From Streptomyces flaveolus (GTDB taxonomy: Bacteria; Actinomycetota; Actinomycetes; Streptomycetales; Streptomycetaceae): DNA of 64,000 bases. This document shows, in pieces, positions 8,706 to 19,954 of this stretch. Positions within the stretch are counted from its first letter, which is position 1; the number at the start of each line of letters is the position of its first letter. The position numbers and the translations under genes are program-made. The stretch is taken from contig NZ_BMRV01000011.1 of the NCBI RefSeq assembly GCF_014648815.1, positions 1-64,000 on the forward strand, read 5' to 3'. The notes under the pieces were generated by a model, which saw nothing but the letters and a program-made list of their open reading frames with translations, made no database searches and was not told the origin of the DNA.

Positions 8706-10511
8706 ATGCGTCGCCCTGTCGCACGGAATCTGACGGTCCTGGCGGTCTCGGCCGCCGTGGTGTCGGTGGGGGCGGCGGCGCCACCCGCCGCGCAGCACAG
8801 ACCCGCCGCCCCGAAGACCCCGGTCGCCGTCGGCTACGGAGGGGCGGTCGCCAGCGTCGACCAGGACGCCTCCGCCGCCGGCATCGAGGTGCTGCGCAAG
8901 GGCGGCAACGCCGTCGACGCGGCCGTCGCCACCGCCGCCGCGCTCGGGGTCACCGAGCCCTACTCCGCCGGCATCGGCGGCGGCGGGTACTTCGTCTACT
9001 ACGACGCCAAGTCCCGTACGGTGCGCACCATCGACGGCCGCGAGACCGCGCCGCTGACCGCGGACGAGACCCTGTTCACCGAGAACGGCAAGCCGCTCGC
9101 CTTCGCCGACGCCGTCACCAGCGGCCTCGCCGTCGGCACCCCCGGCACGCCCGCGACCTGGCAGACGGCCCTGGACCGGTGGGGCAGCCGGAAGCTCGCC
9201 TCCGTCCTGGAGCCCGCCGAACGCCTGGCCCGCGACGGCTTCACCGTCGACGGCACCTTCCGCTCCCAGACCGCCGCCAACGAACAGCGGTTCCGCTACT
9301 TCCCGGACACCGCCGAGCTGTTCCTGCCCGGCGGCGAACTCCCCGTCGTCGGCTCCACCTTCAAGAACCCCGACCTGGCCCGTACGTACGAGGAGCTGGG
9401 CCGCAAGGGCGTCGGCGCGATCTACCACGGCGAGCTGGGCGAGGACATCGTCGCCACCGTCAACAAGCCGCCCGTCGACCCGGACTCCGGCTGGAACGCC
9501 CGCCCGGGCGACCTGTCGGCCAAGGACCTCGCGGCCTACCAGGCCAAGCTCCAGGCCCCCACCAGGACCACGTACCGCGGCCTGAACGTCTACTCCATCG
9601 CCCCCTCCTCCTCCGGCGGCACCACGGTCGGCGAGGCCCTCAACATCCTCGAGCGCACCGACCTGTCGAAGGCGAGCAAGGCGCGCTACCTGCACCGCTT
9701 CATCGAGGCGAGCCGTATCGCCTTCGCCGACCGCGGGCGCTGGGTCGGCGACCCGGCCTTCGAGGACGTACCGGCGAAGGAGCTGCTGTCGCAGCGGTAC
9801 GCCGACTCGCGCGAGTGCCTGATCAAGGACGACGCGGTGCTCACCAGCCCCCTCGCGCCCGGCGACCCGAGGCACCCGGGCTCCTGCGCGGGCGGCGGCA
9901 CGGCGGCGCCGACGACGTACGAGGGTGAGAACACCACTCACCTCACGGTCGCCGACAGGTGGGGCAACGTCGTCGCCTACACGCTCACCATCGAGCAGAC
10001 CGGCGGCAGCGGCATCACCGTGCCCGGCCGGGGCTTCCTGCTCAACAACGAGCTGACCGACTTCTCCTTCGCCCCCGCCAACCCGGCCGTCCACGACCCG
10101 AACCTGCCCGGCCCCGGCAAGCGGCCGCGCTCGTCGATCGCGCCGACGATCGTGCTGGACCAGCACCACAAGCCGGTCGTGGCGGTCGGCTCACCCGGTG
10201 GTGCGACCATCATCACCACCGTGCTCCAGACCCTGACCGGCTTCCTCGACCGCGGCCTCCCGCTGGTCGACGCGATCGCCGCGCCGCGCGCCAGTCAGCG
10301 CAACGCCGACGGGACCGAGCTCGAACCCGGCCTCTACGACAGCGGGTTGCGGGCGGAGCTGGAAGCCCTCGGGCACTCGTTCAAGCGCAACCCGGAGATC
10401 GGCGCGGCGACCGGTGTGCAGCGGCTGCCGGACGGCAGGTGGCTGGCCGCCGCCGAGAAGGAACGGCGCGGCGGCGGCTCGGCCATGGTGGTCAGGCCCG
10501 CGCGGCGGTAG
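8706..10511 (+). CDS. ggt: Gamma-glutamyltransferase, exported
   Basis: A 601-residue Ntn-hydrolase of the GGT family, which hydrolyses or transfers the gamma-glutamyl group of glutathione and related compounds. An N-terminal signal sequence (about residues 1-30, MRRPVARNLTVLAVSAAVVS) indicates export. The precursor is expected to cleave itself before Thr410 in the motif NTTHLTVADRWGN, the family nucleophile; GSPGGATI provides the late glycine-rich loop. GGAGG at 8696-8700 sits 5 nt before ATG 8706, whereas the in-frame GTG 8700 overlaps it, so ATG is preferred. The gene is followed after 6 bp by the convergent clpC-like gene. A second, diverged family member is at 28915. Confidence 0.92.
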   Translation: MRRPVARNLTVLAVSAAVVSVGAAAPPAAQHRPAAPKTPVAVGYGGAVASVDQDASAAGIEVLRKGGNAVDAAVATAAALGVTEPYSAGIGGGGYFVYYDAKSRTVRTIDGRETAPLTADETLFTENGKPLAFADAVTSGLAVGTPGTPATWQTALDRWGSRKLASVLEPAERLARDGFTVDGTFRSQTAANEQRFRYFPDTAELFLPGGELPVVGSTFKNPDLARTYEELGRKGVGAIYHGELGEDIVATVNKPPVDPDSGWNARPGDLSAKDLAAYQAKLQAPTRTTYRGLNVYSIAPSSSGGTTVGEALNILERTDLSKASKARYLHRFIEASRIAFADRGRWVGDPAFEDVPAKELLSQRYADSRECLIKDDAVLTSPLAPGDPRHPGSCAGGGTAAPTTYEGENTTHLTVADRWGNVVAYTLTIEQTGGSGITVPGRGFLLNNELTDFSFAPANPAVHDPNLPGPGKRPRSSIAPTIVLDQHHKPVVAVGSPGGATIITTVLQTLTGFLDRGLPLVDAIAAPRASQRNADGTELEPGLYDSGLRAELEALGHSFKRNPEIGAATGVQRLPDGRWLAAAEKERRGGGSAMVVRPARR

Positions 10512-10517
10512 CCCGCG

Positions 10518-13046
<2,529 letters not shown>

Positions 13047-13389
13047 CGTGTACGGACCTCCGCTGCATCGCTGATCGACGTGCCGGGGCCGGGTAACCCG
13101 GTCGGGGCGCGGTCATGCCCAACATGACACGTTCTGTTCCACTGGGCATGTCCGGGGGCGTCCGGTGGGCGGGCGGCTCCGGGGAGCCGGTGTGGGGGCC
13201 GGGCGGGGGCGGGTCGCGTGGCCCGGCGCCGGCCGGGTGGCCTCCCCGGTCTCTCGCTCGAGCGGGAGGTACCCCCACCGCCCACCTGTGCCGCCCTGGG
13301 GGTACCTCCCAGGCCGTTCAGGCACTGGGGGAGGCCCGATTGCCCGCAGCTGCGCGGGACGGCGGTCCGCAGGTGCGTCCGGCGGTGCC
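13047..13389. other. Intergenic region with palindromes
   Basis: This 343-bp stretch separates map from the clpC-like gene, both on the minus strand. No coding region is supported. It holds a near-clpC inverted repeat, CCGGGT-A-ACCCGG at 13089-13101 (about 45 bp upstream of the clpC ATG and so a possible operator), and the long hairpin listed separately at 13264-13310. CGCTCGAGCG at 13255-13264 is a further short palindrome joined to that hairpin. Confidence 0.6.
13264..13310. repeat. Long perfect hairpin, Streptomyces-type interspersed palindrome; likely map terminator
   Basis: GGGAGGTACCCCCA (13264-13277) pairs perfectly with TGGGGGTACCTCCC (13297-13310) over 14 bp around a 19-nt loop. The unit with its preceding CTCGCTCGAGC flank resembles a palindromic repeat that I recall seeing at many intergenic sites in Streptomyces genomes. 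It lies 80 bp beyond the map stop and may end that transcript. Confidence 0.65.
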
Positions 13390-14166
<777 letters not shown>

Positions 14167-14173
14167 GCCAATA

Positions 14174-14223
14174 ACTATACCGGTATTTGAATTGGGTCCT
14201 TCGCGGCGGGCCGGTATTAGAAT
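14174..14223. promoter_or_regulatory. Divergent map/HTH promoters with duplicated operator
   Basis: The sequence CCGGTATT(T/A)GAAT occurs twice in the same orientation, at 14180-14192 and 14211-14223, 31 bp apart (about three helical turns). The first copy overlaps the perfect palindrome ATACCGGTAT (14177-14186) and the map -10 (TATAGT on the minus strand, 14179-14174). The second copy contains the HTH gene -10, TAGAAT (14218-14223). The HTH protein is the natural candidate to bind both. Confidence 0.6.
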
Positions 14224-14229
14224 GACGGC

Positions 14230-14481
14230 ATGGTGCGCACTCCTTTGACCCCGGAAGAACGCGAACGCGGCGAGCGGCTCGGGCGGCTGCTCCGCTCGGC
14301 CCGCGGCGACCGCACCATGACGGAGGTCGCCGCACAGGCCGGCGTCTCCGCCGAGACCCTGCGCAAGATCGAGACCGGGCGGGCGCCGACACCGGCGTTC
14401 TTCACGGTGGCCGCGCTGGCCGCCGCCCTGGGGGTGTCCATGGACGAACTGGCGGGACAGTGCGCGCTCGTGGGCGTCTGA
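14230..14481 (+). CDS. XRE-family HTH regulator
   Basis: An 83-residue Cro/CI-type DNA-binding protein made almost wholly of one HTH_3 domain (about residues 15-70), with TEVAAQAGVSAETLRKIE as the helix-turn-helix. ATG 14230 lies exactly 6 nt after the hexamer TAGAAT and has no ribosome site, which suggests leaderless translation. It is divergent from map, and a 13-bp motif repeated in the 63-bp gap probably is its operator. Control of map and itself is inferred. Confidence 0.85.
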   Translation: MVRTPLTPEERERGERLGRLLRSARGDRTMTEVAAQAGVSAETLRKIETGRAPTPAFFTVAALAAALGVSMDELAGQCALVGV

Positions 14482-14576
14482 CGTCCGCTCCCGAAAACTC
14501 CCCGTAGCCGACCCGTAACACGGCTGGTGTTCCCTACAGCCGGAGCGGAGTCCTCCAGGCGGGCGGGAGTCGAACG

Positions 14577-15944
14577 ATGGCCGTGGAAGAACTGCCGGGG
14601 CGCGTACGGGAGTTCGCGCACTACCTGACGGGACTGGTGGCGCGCCTCGACCCGGACACCGGCTGGTGCGCGGTGTTCCGGCAGCGCGACCCGGACGGCA
14701 TGCGGGCCTGCCTCGACGGCCGCGAGGTGCCGCCCTGGGACGTGGTGGAGGCGCTGCTCCAGGATCTCGCCGGGCGGTACGGCGCCGCCGCCGAGACGGA
14801 GACGGCAGCCGCCCGCGCCCTGCACGCGGCCGCGCTCACCGCGTACGACGCGCTGCCCGGCGCCCGCGACGCCCTCGGGGACCGGCTCGACGTGATGCTC
14901 CGCGAGCAGCGGTACGCCGCCGAACGGCAGGCGGAACTCGGCCGCCTGCTCGCCGAGGCCGTGACGCCCGAGGCGGCCGACGCCCTCCGCCTCGACCTGG
15001 CCTGGGCCCGTGACGACCACGCCCGGGCGACCGCCCGGTGCGCCGAGATCCGGGCCCGGACGGCGGAACTGGACCGCGCCGCCGGACGGGACCGACGGGT
15101 CCGGCGGGGGAGGGGCGAGGCCGACGCCGGACCCCCGGCGTACGGCGGGTCGGCCCGATCCGCGGCCGACCCGGACAGTCCCGTTCCCGTGTCCGCCGAG
15201 CCCGCGCACCCCGAGACCGAGCAGCCCAGACGCCGCCGGGGCGGCGCACGCTTCGCCGGCCTCCCGGACGAGGACCGGGCCCCCGTCGCCGCAGTACCGG
15301 CCCACCTGCCGGACCCGGTCGCCGCCCCCGCCGCACGCACCCCGGGCGGCGCACGTTTCGCCGGGGCCACCGCGGCCGCCGAACCCGTGCCGACGCCGAC
15401 CGTGCCGACGGCTCAGGACGACCGGGCGGCAGTCGCCCGGGTCGTCGAGGCGCTGGCGCGGCTGCGCGCCGAGGGGCGCAGCGGGGAGGCGCACGCGCTG
15501 CTGGCCGAGGCCGCGCACGGGCCCGCCGTCCGCTTCCCCCTGCTCGCCGAGCGGCTGGACCGCGCCGGGCTCGGCGCCGACCGGACGACACTGCTGTGGG
15601 AGGCCGCCTCGCTGCCCGCCGCCCGGCTGGTCGCCGCCGCCGACGCGCTGACCGCCGCCGGGCGCGCGGCCGACGGGGAGCAGGTCCTGCGGCAGGGCGT
15701 CGTACGGCCAGCCGCGGAGATCGGACACTGCCTACTCGGACTCACCGCCGAGGGCCGTCACCGCGAGGCCCGCGCGCTCCTCGACGCCTGCGTCCGCGCC
15801 CGCACCCCGCAGCAGGCCGCCCGCGTCGCCGAGCCCGCCCCGGCCGTGCTCGTACCGCTGCTGCTGGACGCGGCACGAGCGGTCTCCGAGGAACGCCACT
15901 GGGATCTCGTCCACGCCCTGCGCGTCGCCGGACTGGCCGGCTGA
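14577..15944 (+). CDS. Unknown protein with helical N-terminus and repeated GGARFAG motifs
   Basis: A 455-residue protein I cannot assign to an enzyme family. Residues 1-165 are helical and charged, with a conserved-looking start (VREFAHYLTGLVARLDP) and coiled-coil tendency. Residues 165-280 are Pro/Ala-rich and probably disordered; they contain two copies of the short motif GGARFAG (about 220 and 258), the first after RRRR. The C-terminal 170 residues are Ala/Leu/Arg-rich helices (ARVVEALARLRAEGRSGEAH), perhaps helical-repeat. I recall such proteins in Streptomyces, sometimes labelled UL36-like, with no known role. ATG 14577 has GGGAG upstream. It stands between the HTH gene and the pyrimidine operon. 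Confidence 0.75.
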   Translation: MAVEELPGRVREFAHYLTGLVARLDPDTGWCAVFRQRDPDGMRACLDGREVPPWDVVEALLQDLAGRYGAAAETETAAARALHAAALTAYDALPGARDALGDRLDVMLREQRYAAERQAELGRLLAEAVTPEAADALRLDLAWARDDHARATARCAEIRARTAELDRAAGRDRRVRRGRGEADAGPPAYGGSARSAADPDSPVPVSAEPAHPETEQPRRRRGGARFAGLPDEDRAPVAAVPAHLPDPVAAPAARTPGGARFAGATAAAEPVPTPTVPTAQDDRAAVARVVEALARLRAEGRSGEAHALLAEAAHGPAVRFPLLAERLDRAGLGADRTTLLWEAASLPAARLVAAADALTAAGRAADGEQVLRQGVVRPAAEIGHCLLGLTAEGRHREARALLDACVRARTPQQAARVAEPAPAVLVPLLLDAARAVSEERHWDLVHALRVAGLAG

Positions 15945-16029
15945 GGGCGCCGCACCAGCCTCGTAAGCCCCACCACTCACCCGCAGGAGTGCGAATCGCG
16001 ATCGACACCCCGGCTTGGCGACGATGGTC

Positions 16030-16092
16030 TTGGCAAGCCCGTCCGAGAGGCTTACGTTCGTCCCTCTACGGCCTGCTCTACGGGCGTAGAGG
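16030..16092 (+). promoter_or_regulatory. Promoter and triple CTCTACG operator of the pyrimidine-catabolism operon
   Basis: TTGGCA (16030-16035) and TACGTT (16053-16058) are 17 nt apart and resemble a SigA-type promoter, starting near 16065. From there the heptamer CTCTACG occurs at 16064-16070 and 16076-16082 and inverted (CGTAGAG) at 16085-16091. The outer copies form CCTCTACG-N14-CGTAGAGG. This lies across the predicted start site, fitting a repressor. The PucR-type regulator at 18287 is a candidate. Confidence 0.5.
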
Positions 16093-16120
16093 CTCTGACG
16101 TCGTGTCGAAGGAGCAGCTC

Positions 16121-16963
16121 ATGGCCAACGTCGTACGTGCCGCTCTGGTCCAGGCCACCTGGACCGGCGACACCGAGTCCATGGTGGCGAAACACGAGGA
16201 GCACGCCCGCGAGGCGGCCCGGCAGGGCGCCCGGGTCATCGGCTTCCAGGAAGTCTTCAACGCCCCCTACTTCTGCCAGGTCCAGGACCCCGAGCACTAC
16301 CGCTGGGCCGAGCCCGTGCCCGACGGGCCGACCACCCGCCGCATGCAGGCACTCGCGCGCGAGACCGGCATGGTGATCGTCGTCCCGGTCTTCGAGGTCG
16401 AGCAGTCCGGCTTCTACTACAACACCGCGGCCGTGATCGACGCCGACGGCACCGTCCTCGGCACCTACCGCAAGCACCACATCCCGCAGGTCAAGGGCTT
16501 CTGGGAGAAGTTCTACTTCCGGCCCGGCAACCTCGGCTGGCCCGTCTTCGACACGGCCGTCGGCAAGGTCGGCGTCTACATCTGCTACGACCGGCACTTC
16601 CCGGAGGGCTGGCGGCAGCTCGGCCTCGGCGGCGCCCAGCTGGTCTACAACCCCTCCGCCACCCACCGGGGCCTGTCCGCCCACCTGTGGCGGCTGGAGC
16701 AGCCCGCGGCGGCCGTCGCCAACGAGTACTTCGTCGCCGCGATCAACCGGGTCGGGCAGGAGGAGTACGGCGACAACGACTTCTACGGGACGTCGTACTT
16801 CGTCGACCCGCGCGGCCAGTTCGTCGGCGACGTCGCCAGCGACACCAAGGAGGAACTCGTCGTCCGCGACCTGGACTTCGACCTCATCGAGCAGGTGCGG
16901 CAGCAGTGGGCCTTCTACCGCGACCGCCGCCCCGACGCCTACGAAGGGCTGGTGCAGCCGTGA
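16121..16963 (+). CDS. Beta-ureidopropionase-type carbon-nitrogen hydrolase, copy 1
   Basis: A 280-residue nitrilase-superfamily amidase. The Glu-Lys-Cys triad is complete: Glu44 (GFQEVF), Lys118 (TYRKHHIP) and Cys155 (YICYDRHF). The family splits N-carbamoyl amino acids to amine, CO2 and NH3; with a dihydropyrimidinase four genes downstream the likely substrates are N-carbamoyl-beta-alanine or related ureido acids. ATG 16121 has AAGGAGCAG before it. Its stop overlaps the aminotransferase start, so the two are coupled. A paralogue of equal length and roughly four-fifths identity by eye lies at 19955. Confidence 0.9.
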   Translation: MANVVRAALVQATWTGDTESMVAKHEEHAREAARQGARVIGFQEVFNAPYFCQVQDPEHYRWAEPVPDGPTTRRMQALARETGMVIVVPVFEVEQSGFYYNTAAVIDADGTVLGTYRKHHIPQVKGFWEKFYFRPGNLGWPVFDTAVGKVGVYICYDRHFPEGWRQLGLGGAQLVYNPSATHRGLSAHLWRLEQPAAAVANEYFVAAINRVGQEEYGDNDFYGTSYFVDPRGQFVGDVASDTKEELVVRDLDFDLIEQVRQQWAFYRDRRPDAYEGLVQP

Positions 16964-18243
16964 CCAAGGACCTGTTCGCCCGTCACCGCGCCGTGCTGCC
17001 CGACTGGCTCGCGCTCTACTACGAGGACCCGCTGGAGATCACGCACGGCGAGGGCCGGCACGTCTGGGACTCCTTGGGCAACAAGTACCTCGACTTCTTC
17101 GGCGGCATCCTCACCACGATGACCGCGCACGCCCTGCCCGAGGTGACCAAGGCGGTGAGCGAGCAGGCCGGGCGGATCATCCACTCCTCGACGCTCTACC
17201 TGAACCGGCCGATGGTCGAACTCGCCGAGCGCGTCGCCCAGCTGTCCGGCATCCCCGACGCGCGCGTCTTCTTCACCACCTCCGGAACCGAGGCCAACGA
17301 CACCGCCCTGCTCCTCGCCACCACGTACCGGCGCAGCAACACGATCCTGGCGATGCGCAACAGCTACCACGGCCGTTCCTTCAGCGCCGTCGGTATCACC
17401 GGCAACCGCGGCTGGTCCCCGACCTCGCTGTCCCCGCTCCAGACGCTGTACGTGCACGGCGGCGTGCGCACCCGCGGGCCCTACGCCCACCTGGACGACC
17501 GCGACTTCATCGACGCCTGCGTCGCCGACCTGAAGGACCTCCTCGGCCACACCCGCCCGCCCGCCGCGCTGATCGCCGAACCCGTGCAGGGCGTCGGCGG
17601 CTTCACCTCCCCGCCGGACGGCCTGTACGCCGCCTTCCGTGAGGTGCTGCACGAGCGGGGCATCCTGTGGATCGCCGACGAGGTGCAGACCGGCTGGGGT
17701 CGCACCGGAGAGCACTTCTGGGGCTGGCAGGCCCACGGACGCAGCGGCCCGCCCGACATCGTGACCTTCGCCAAGGGCATCGGCAACGGCATGTCGATCG
17801 GCGGCGTCATCGCCCGCGCCGAGATCATGAACTGCCTGGACGCCAACAGCATCTCCACCTTCGGCGGCACCCAGGTCACCATGGCGGCCGGCCTCGCCAA
17901 CCTCACCTACCTGCTGGAACACGACCTCCAGGGCAACGCCCGGCGCGTCGGCGGACTGCTCCTGGAACGGCTGCGAGGCGTCGCCGCCCAGGTGCCGCAC
18001 GTCCGGGAGGTGCGCGGACGCGGCTTGATGCTCGGCATCGAGCTGACCCGGCCCGGCACCGACGAGGCCGACCCCCGGGCCGCCTCCGCCGTGCTGGAGG
18101 AGGCCCGCGCGGGCGGCCTGCTCATCGGCAAGGGCGGCGGCCACGACACCAGCGCCCTGCGCATCGCCCCGCCGATGTCCCTCACCGTCGCGGAGGCCGA
18201 GGAGGGTGCCGCGATCCTCGAACGCGCCCTGCGGAGCCTGTGA
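16960..18243 (+). CDS. Class III PLP-dependent aminotransferase
   Basis: A 427-residue fold-type I aminotransferase of the AGXT2/omega-transaminase group. Lys272 in TFAKGIGNG should bind PLP; IADEVQTGWGRTG is the characteristic cofactor-binding Asp motif, and SGTEAND marks the phosphate site. GTG 16960 overlaps the preceding hydrolase stop (GTGA). In this operon the logical substrate is beta-alanine or 3-aminoisobutyrate released by ureidopropionase, giving a semialdehyde. Alanine:glyoxylate activity is an alternative. Confidence 0.9.
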   Translation: MTKDLFARHRAVLPDWLALYYEDPLEITHGEGRHVWDSLGNKYLDFFGGILTTMTAHALPEVTKAVSEQAGRIIHSSTLYLNRPMVELAERVAQLSGIPDARVFFTTSGTEANDTALLLATTYRRSNTILAMRNSYHGRSFSAVGITGNRGWSPTSLSPLQTLYVHGGVRTRGPYAHLDDRDFIDACVADLKDLLGHTRPPAALIAEPVQGVGGFTSPPDGLYAAFREVLHERGILWIADEVQTGWGRTGEHFWGWQAHGRSGPPDIVTFAKGIGNGMSIGGVIARAEIMNCLDANSISTFGGTQVTMAAGLANLTYLLEHDLQGNARRVGGLLLERLRGVAAQVPHVREVRGRGLMLGIELTRPGTDEADPRAASAVLEEARAGGLLIGKGGGHDTSALRIAPPMSLTVAEAEEGAAILERALRSL

Positions 18244-18286
18244 CGTCCGTGCGCTGAGCCGTGCACCGAGCGGAGGAACCGCCGCC

Positions 18287-19852
18287 ATGACCACCACCCG
18301 GGAGTCCTGGGAACCCGCCCTGTCGGTCCGTCAGGTCCTCGCCCTGGAGCGGGTGCTCGCCGGGCAGCCCGAGGTGGTGGCCGGCGCCGGCCTGCTCGAC
18401 CGGCCGGTGCGCTGGGTGCACGTCGCCGAGGCCGCCGACGTCGGCGTGATGCTCAGCGGCGGCGAGATGGTCCTCACCACCGGGGTGCTGCTCGCCGGGG
18501 ACGAGGACCGGCAGAGCGAGTACATCCGCTCCCTGCACCGCGCGGAGGCCGCGGCCGTCGTCCTCGGGCTCGGCCGCGCCTTCCCCGCGCCGCCGGACGT
18601 GATGCGCCGGACGGCCGAGCGGTGCGGGCTGCCCATGGTCGTCCTGCACCGTCCCTTCCCCTTCGCCGAACTGACCGAGGAGGTCCAGTCCCGGCTGCTG
18701 CGCCGCAAGTACGCCGCCGTCAGCCTCTCCGAGGCCGTACGCACCGAACTGACCGGCCTGATCACCGCGGGCGCCCCCGTGCAGCGTCTGCTCGACGAGG
18801 TGGCCCGGCACGCCGGCTGCCCGGTCGTCGTCACCAACCTCGCGCACCGCGTCCTCGCCACGTCGGGGGAGCGGGCGGCCGTCGACGACGTGCTGCGCGA
18901 CTGGGAGCGCATCGCCCGGCAGGCCGGTGCCGGCGCCGCCGACGGCTGGATCCGCGCCGAGCTGACCTGCCGCGGGGAGCGCTGGGGGCGGCTGGTGCTG
19001 TGCGGCCACCGCGGCGACCGGGCCGCCGGACGGCTGCTCGCCGACCGCGCCGCCGAGGCCCTCGTCCTGCACCGCATGCTCGGCGGCCCCGCGACGCCCT
19101 CCTGGGAGGAGCAGTCCGCACGGAGCCTGCTCACCGACCTGGCCGGCGGGGCCGTACCGGCGCGGCAACTGCTGCCGCGGGCACGGGCGGCCGGACTGCC
19201 GGTCAACCGGCGCGTCTTCGTCCCGCTGGCCGTCCGCGACGGGGACCCGGCCCGCCTCGACCGCGTGCTGCGGCTGCTGGGCCTGCCGGGCCTCGCCGCC
19301 CGGCTCACCGACGACACGACCGCCGTACTGCTCAGCCTCGCCCGGGACCAGGACGCCAGGGCACTGACCGAGCACTTCGCGGCCCGGCTGCGCACGGAAC
19401 CCGGCGCCACCGGCACCGTGGTCGCCGCGGCCGACGCCCGCACCCTCTGGGACGACGTACCGGCCGGCCTGCGTGAGGCGCAGCACGTCGCCGACGCCGT
19501 CACCGACTCCGCGGCGGCCCTCGACCTGCCGCCCGTCGTCCGCCTGCGGGACATCCACCTGCGCGGCCTGGTGCGGCTGCTGCGCGACGACCCGCACGTG
19601 CAGTCCTTCGCCGAACGGGAGCTGGGCGGGCTGCTGCGCGGCCCCGACGAGGACCTGCTCCCCGTCCTGCGCACCTACCTCGCCACCGGCCGCAACAAGT
19701 CCCGCACCGCCCAGCTCCACCACGTCTCGCGCCCCGCCCTCTACCGCCGCCTGGAGGCCATTCAGGCCAGGCTCGGCGTGGACCTCGACGACTTCGAACA
19801 GGCCGCGTCCGTGCACATCGCGCTCCTCGCCCACGACGCACAACAGGGGTGA
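18287..19852 (+). CDS. PucR-family transcriptional regulator
   Basis: A 521-residue regulator. The N-terminal PucR sensory domain spans about residues 14-130 (SVRQVLALERVLAGQPEVVAG), a GGDEF-like central region follows, and the C-terminal HTH_30 lies at about 465-515 (YLATGRNKSRTAQ, then VSRPALYRRLEAI). PucR proteins control purine and related nitrogen catabolism. It sits inside the cluster, 43 bp after the aminotransferase, and probably responds to a pathway intermediate. ATG 18287 has CGGAGGAA upstream. Activator or repressor cannot be decided from sequence. Confidence 0.88.
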   Translation: MTTTRESWEPALSVRQVLALERVLAGQPEVVAGAGLLDRPVRWVHVAEAADVGVMLSGGEMVLTTGVLLAGDEDRQSEYIRSLHRAEAAAVVLGLGRAFPAPPDVMRRTAERCGLPMVVLHRPFPFAELTEEVQSRLLRRKYAAVSLSEAVRTELTGLITAGAPVQRLLDEVARHAGCPVVVTNLAHRVLATSGERAAVDDVLRDWERIARQAGAGAADGWIRAELTCRGERWGRLVLCGHRGDRAAGRLLADRAAEALVLHRMLGGPATPSWEEQSARSLLTDLAGGAVPARQLLPRARAAGLPVNRRVFVPLAVRDGDPARLDRVLRLLGLPGLAARLTDDTTAVLLSLARDQDARALTEHFAARLRTEPGATGTVVAAADARTLWDDVPAGLREAQHVADAVTDSAAALDLPPVVRLRDIHLRGLVRLLRDDPHVQSFAERELGGLLRGPDEDLLPVLRTYLATGRNKSRTAQLHHVSRPALYRRLEAIQARLGVDLDDFEQAASVHIALLAHDAQQG

Positions 19853-19940
19853 CACCGTGCAACGCCCGACTCCCGCTGACGTGACACCGTGCCCGTCGAA
19901 CCGGCCGGCCGCCGTCCCTACGCTCGCAGCACACCGAGCG
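19849..19940 (+). promoter_or_regulatory. Duplicated 12-mer upstream of second hydrolase
   Basis: GTGACACCGTGC occurs at 19849-19860 (overlapping the PucR stop) and again at 19881-19892, 32 bp apart. Further on, CGCTCG (19921-19926) and CGAGCG (19935-19940) form a small inverted repeat 15 bp before the start codon. These suggest a second, internally regulated promoter, but no clear -10 was seen. Confidence 0.35.
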
Positions 19941-19954
19941 AGTGGAGGCCGAAG

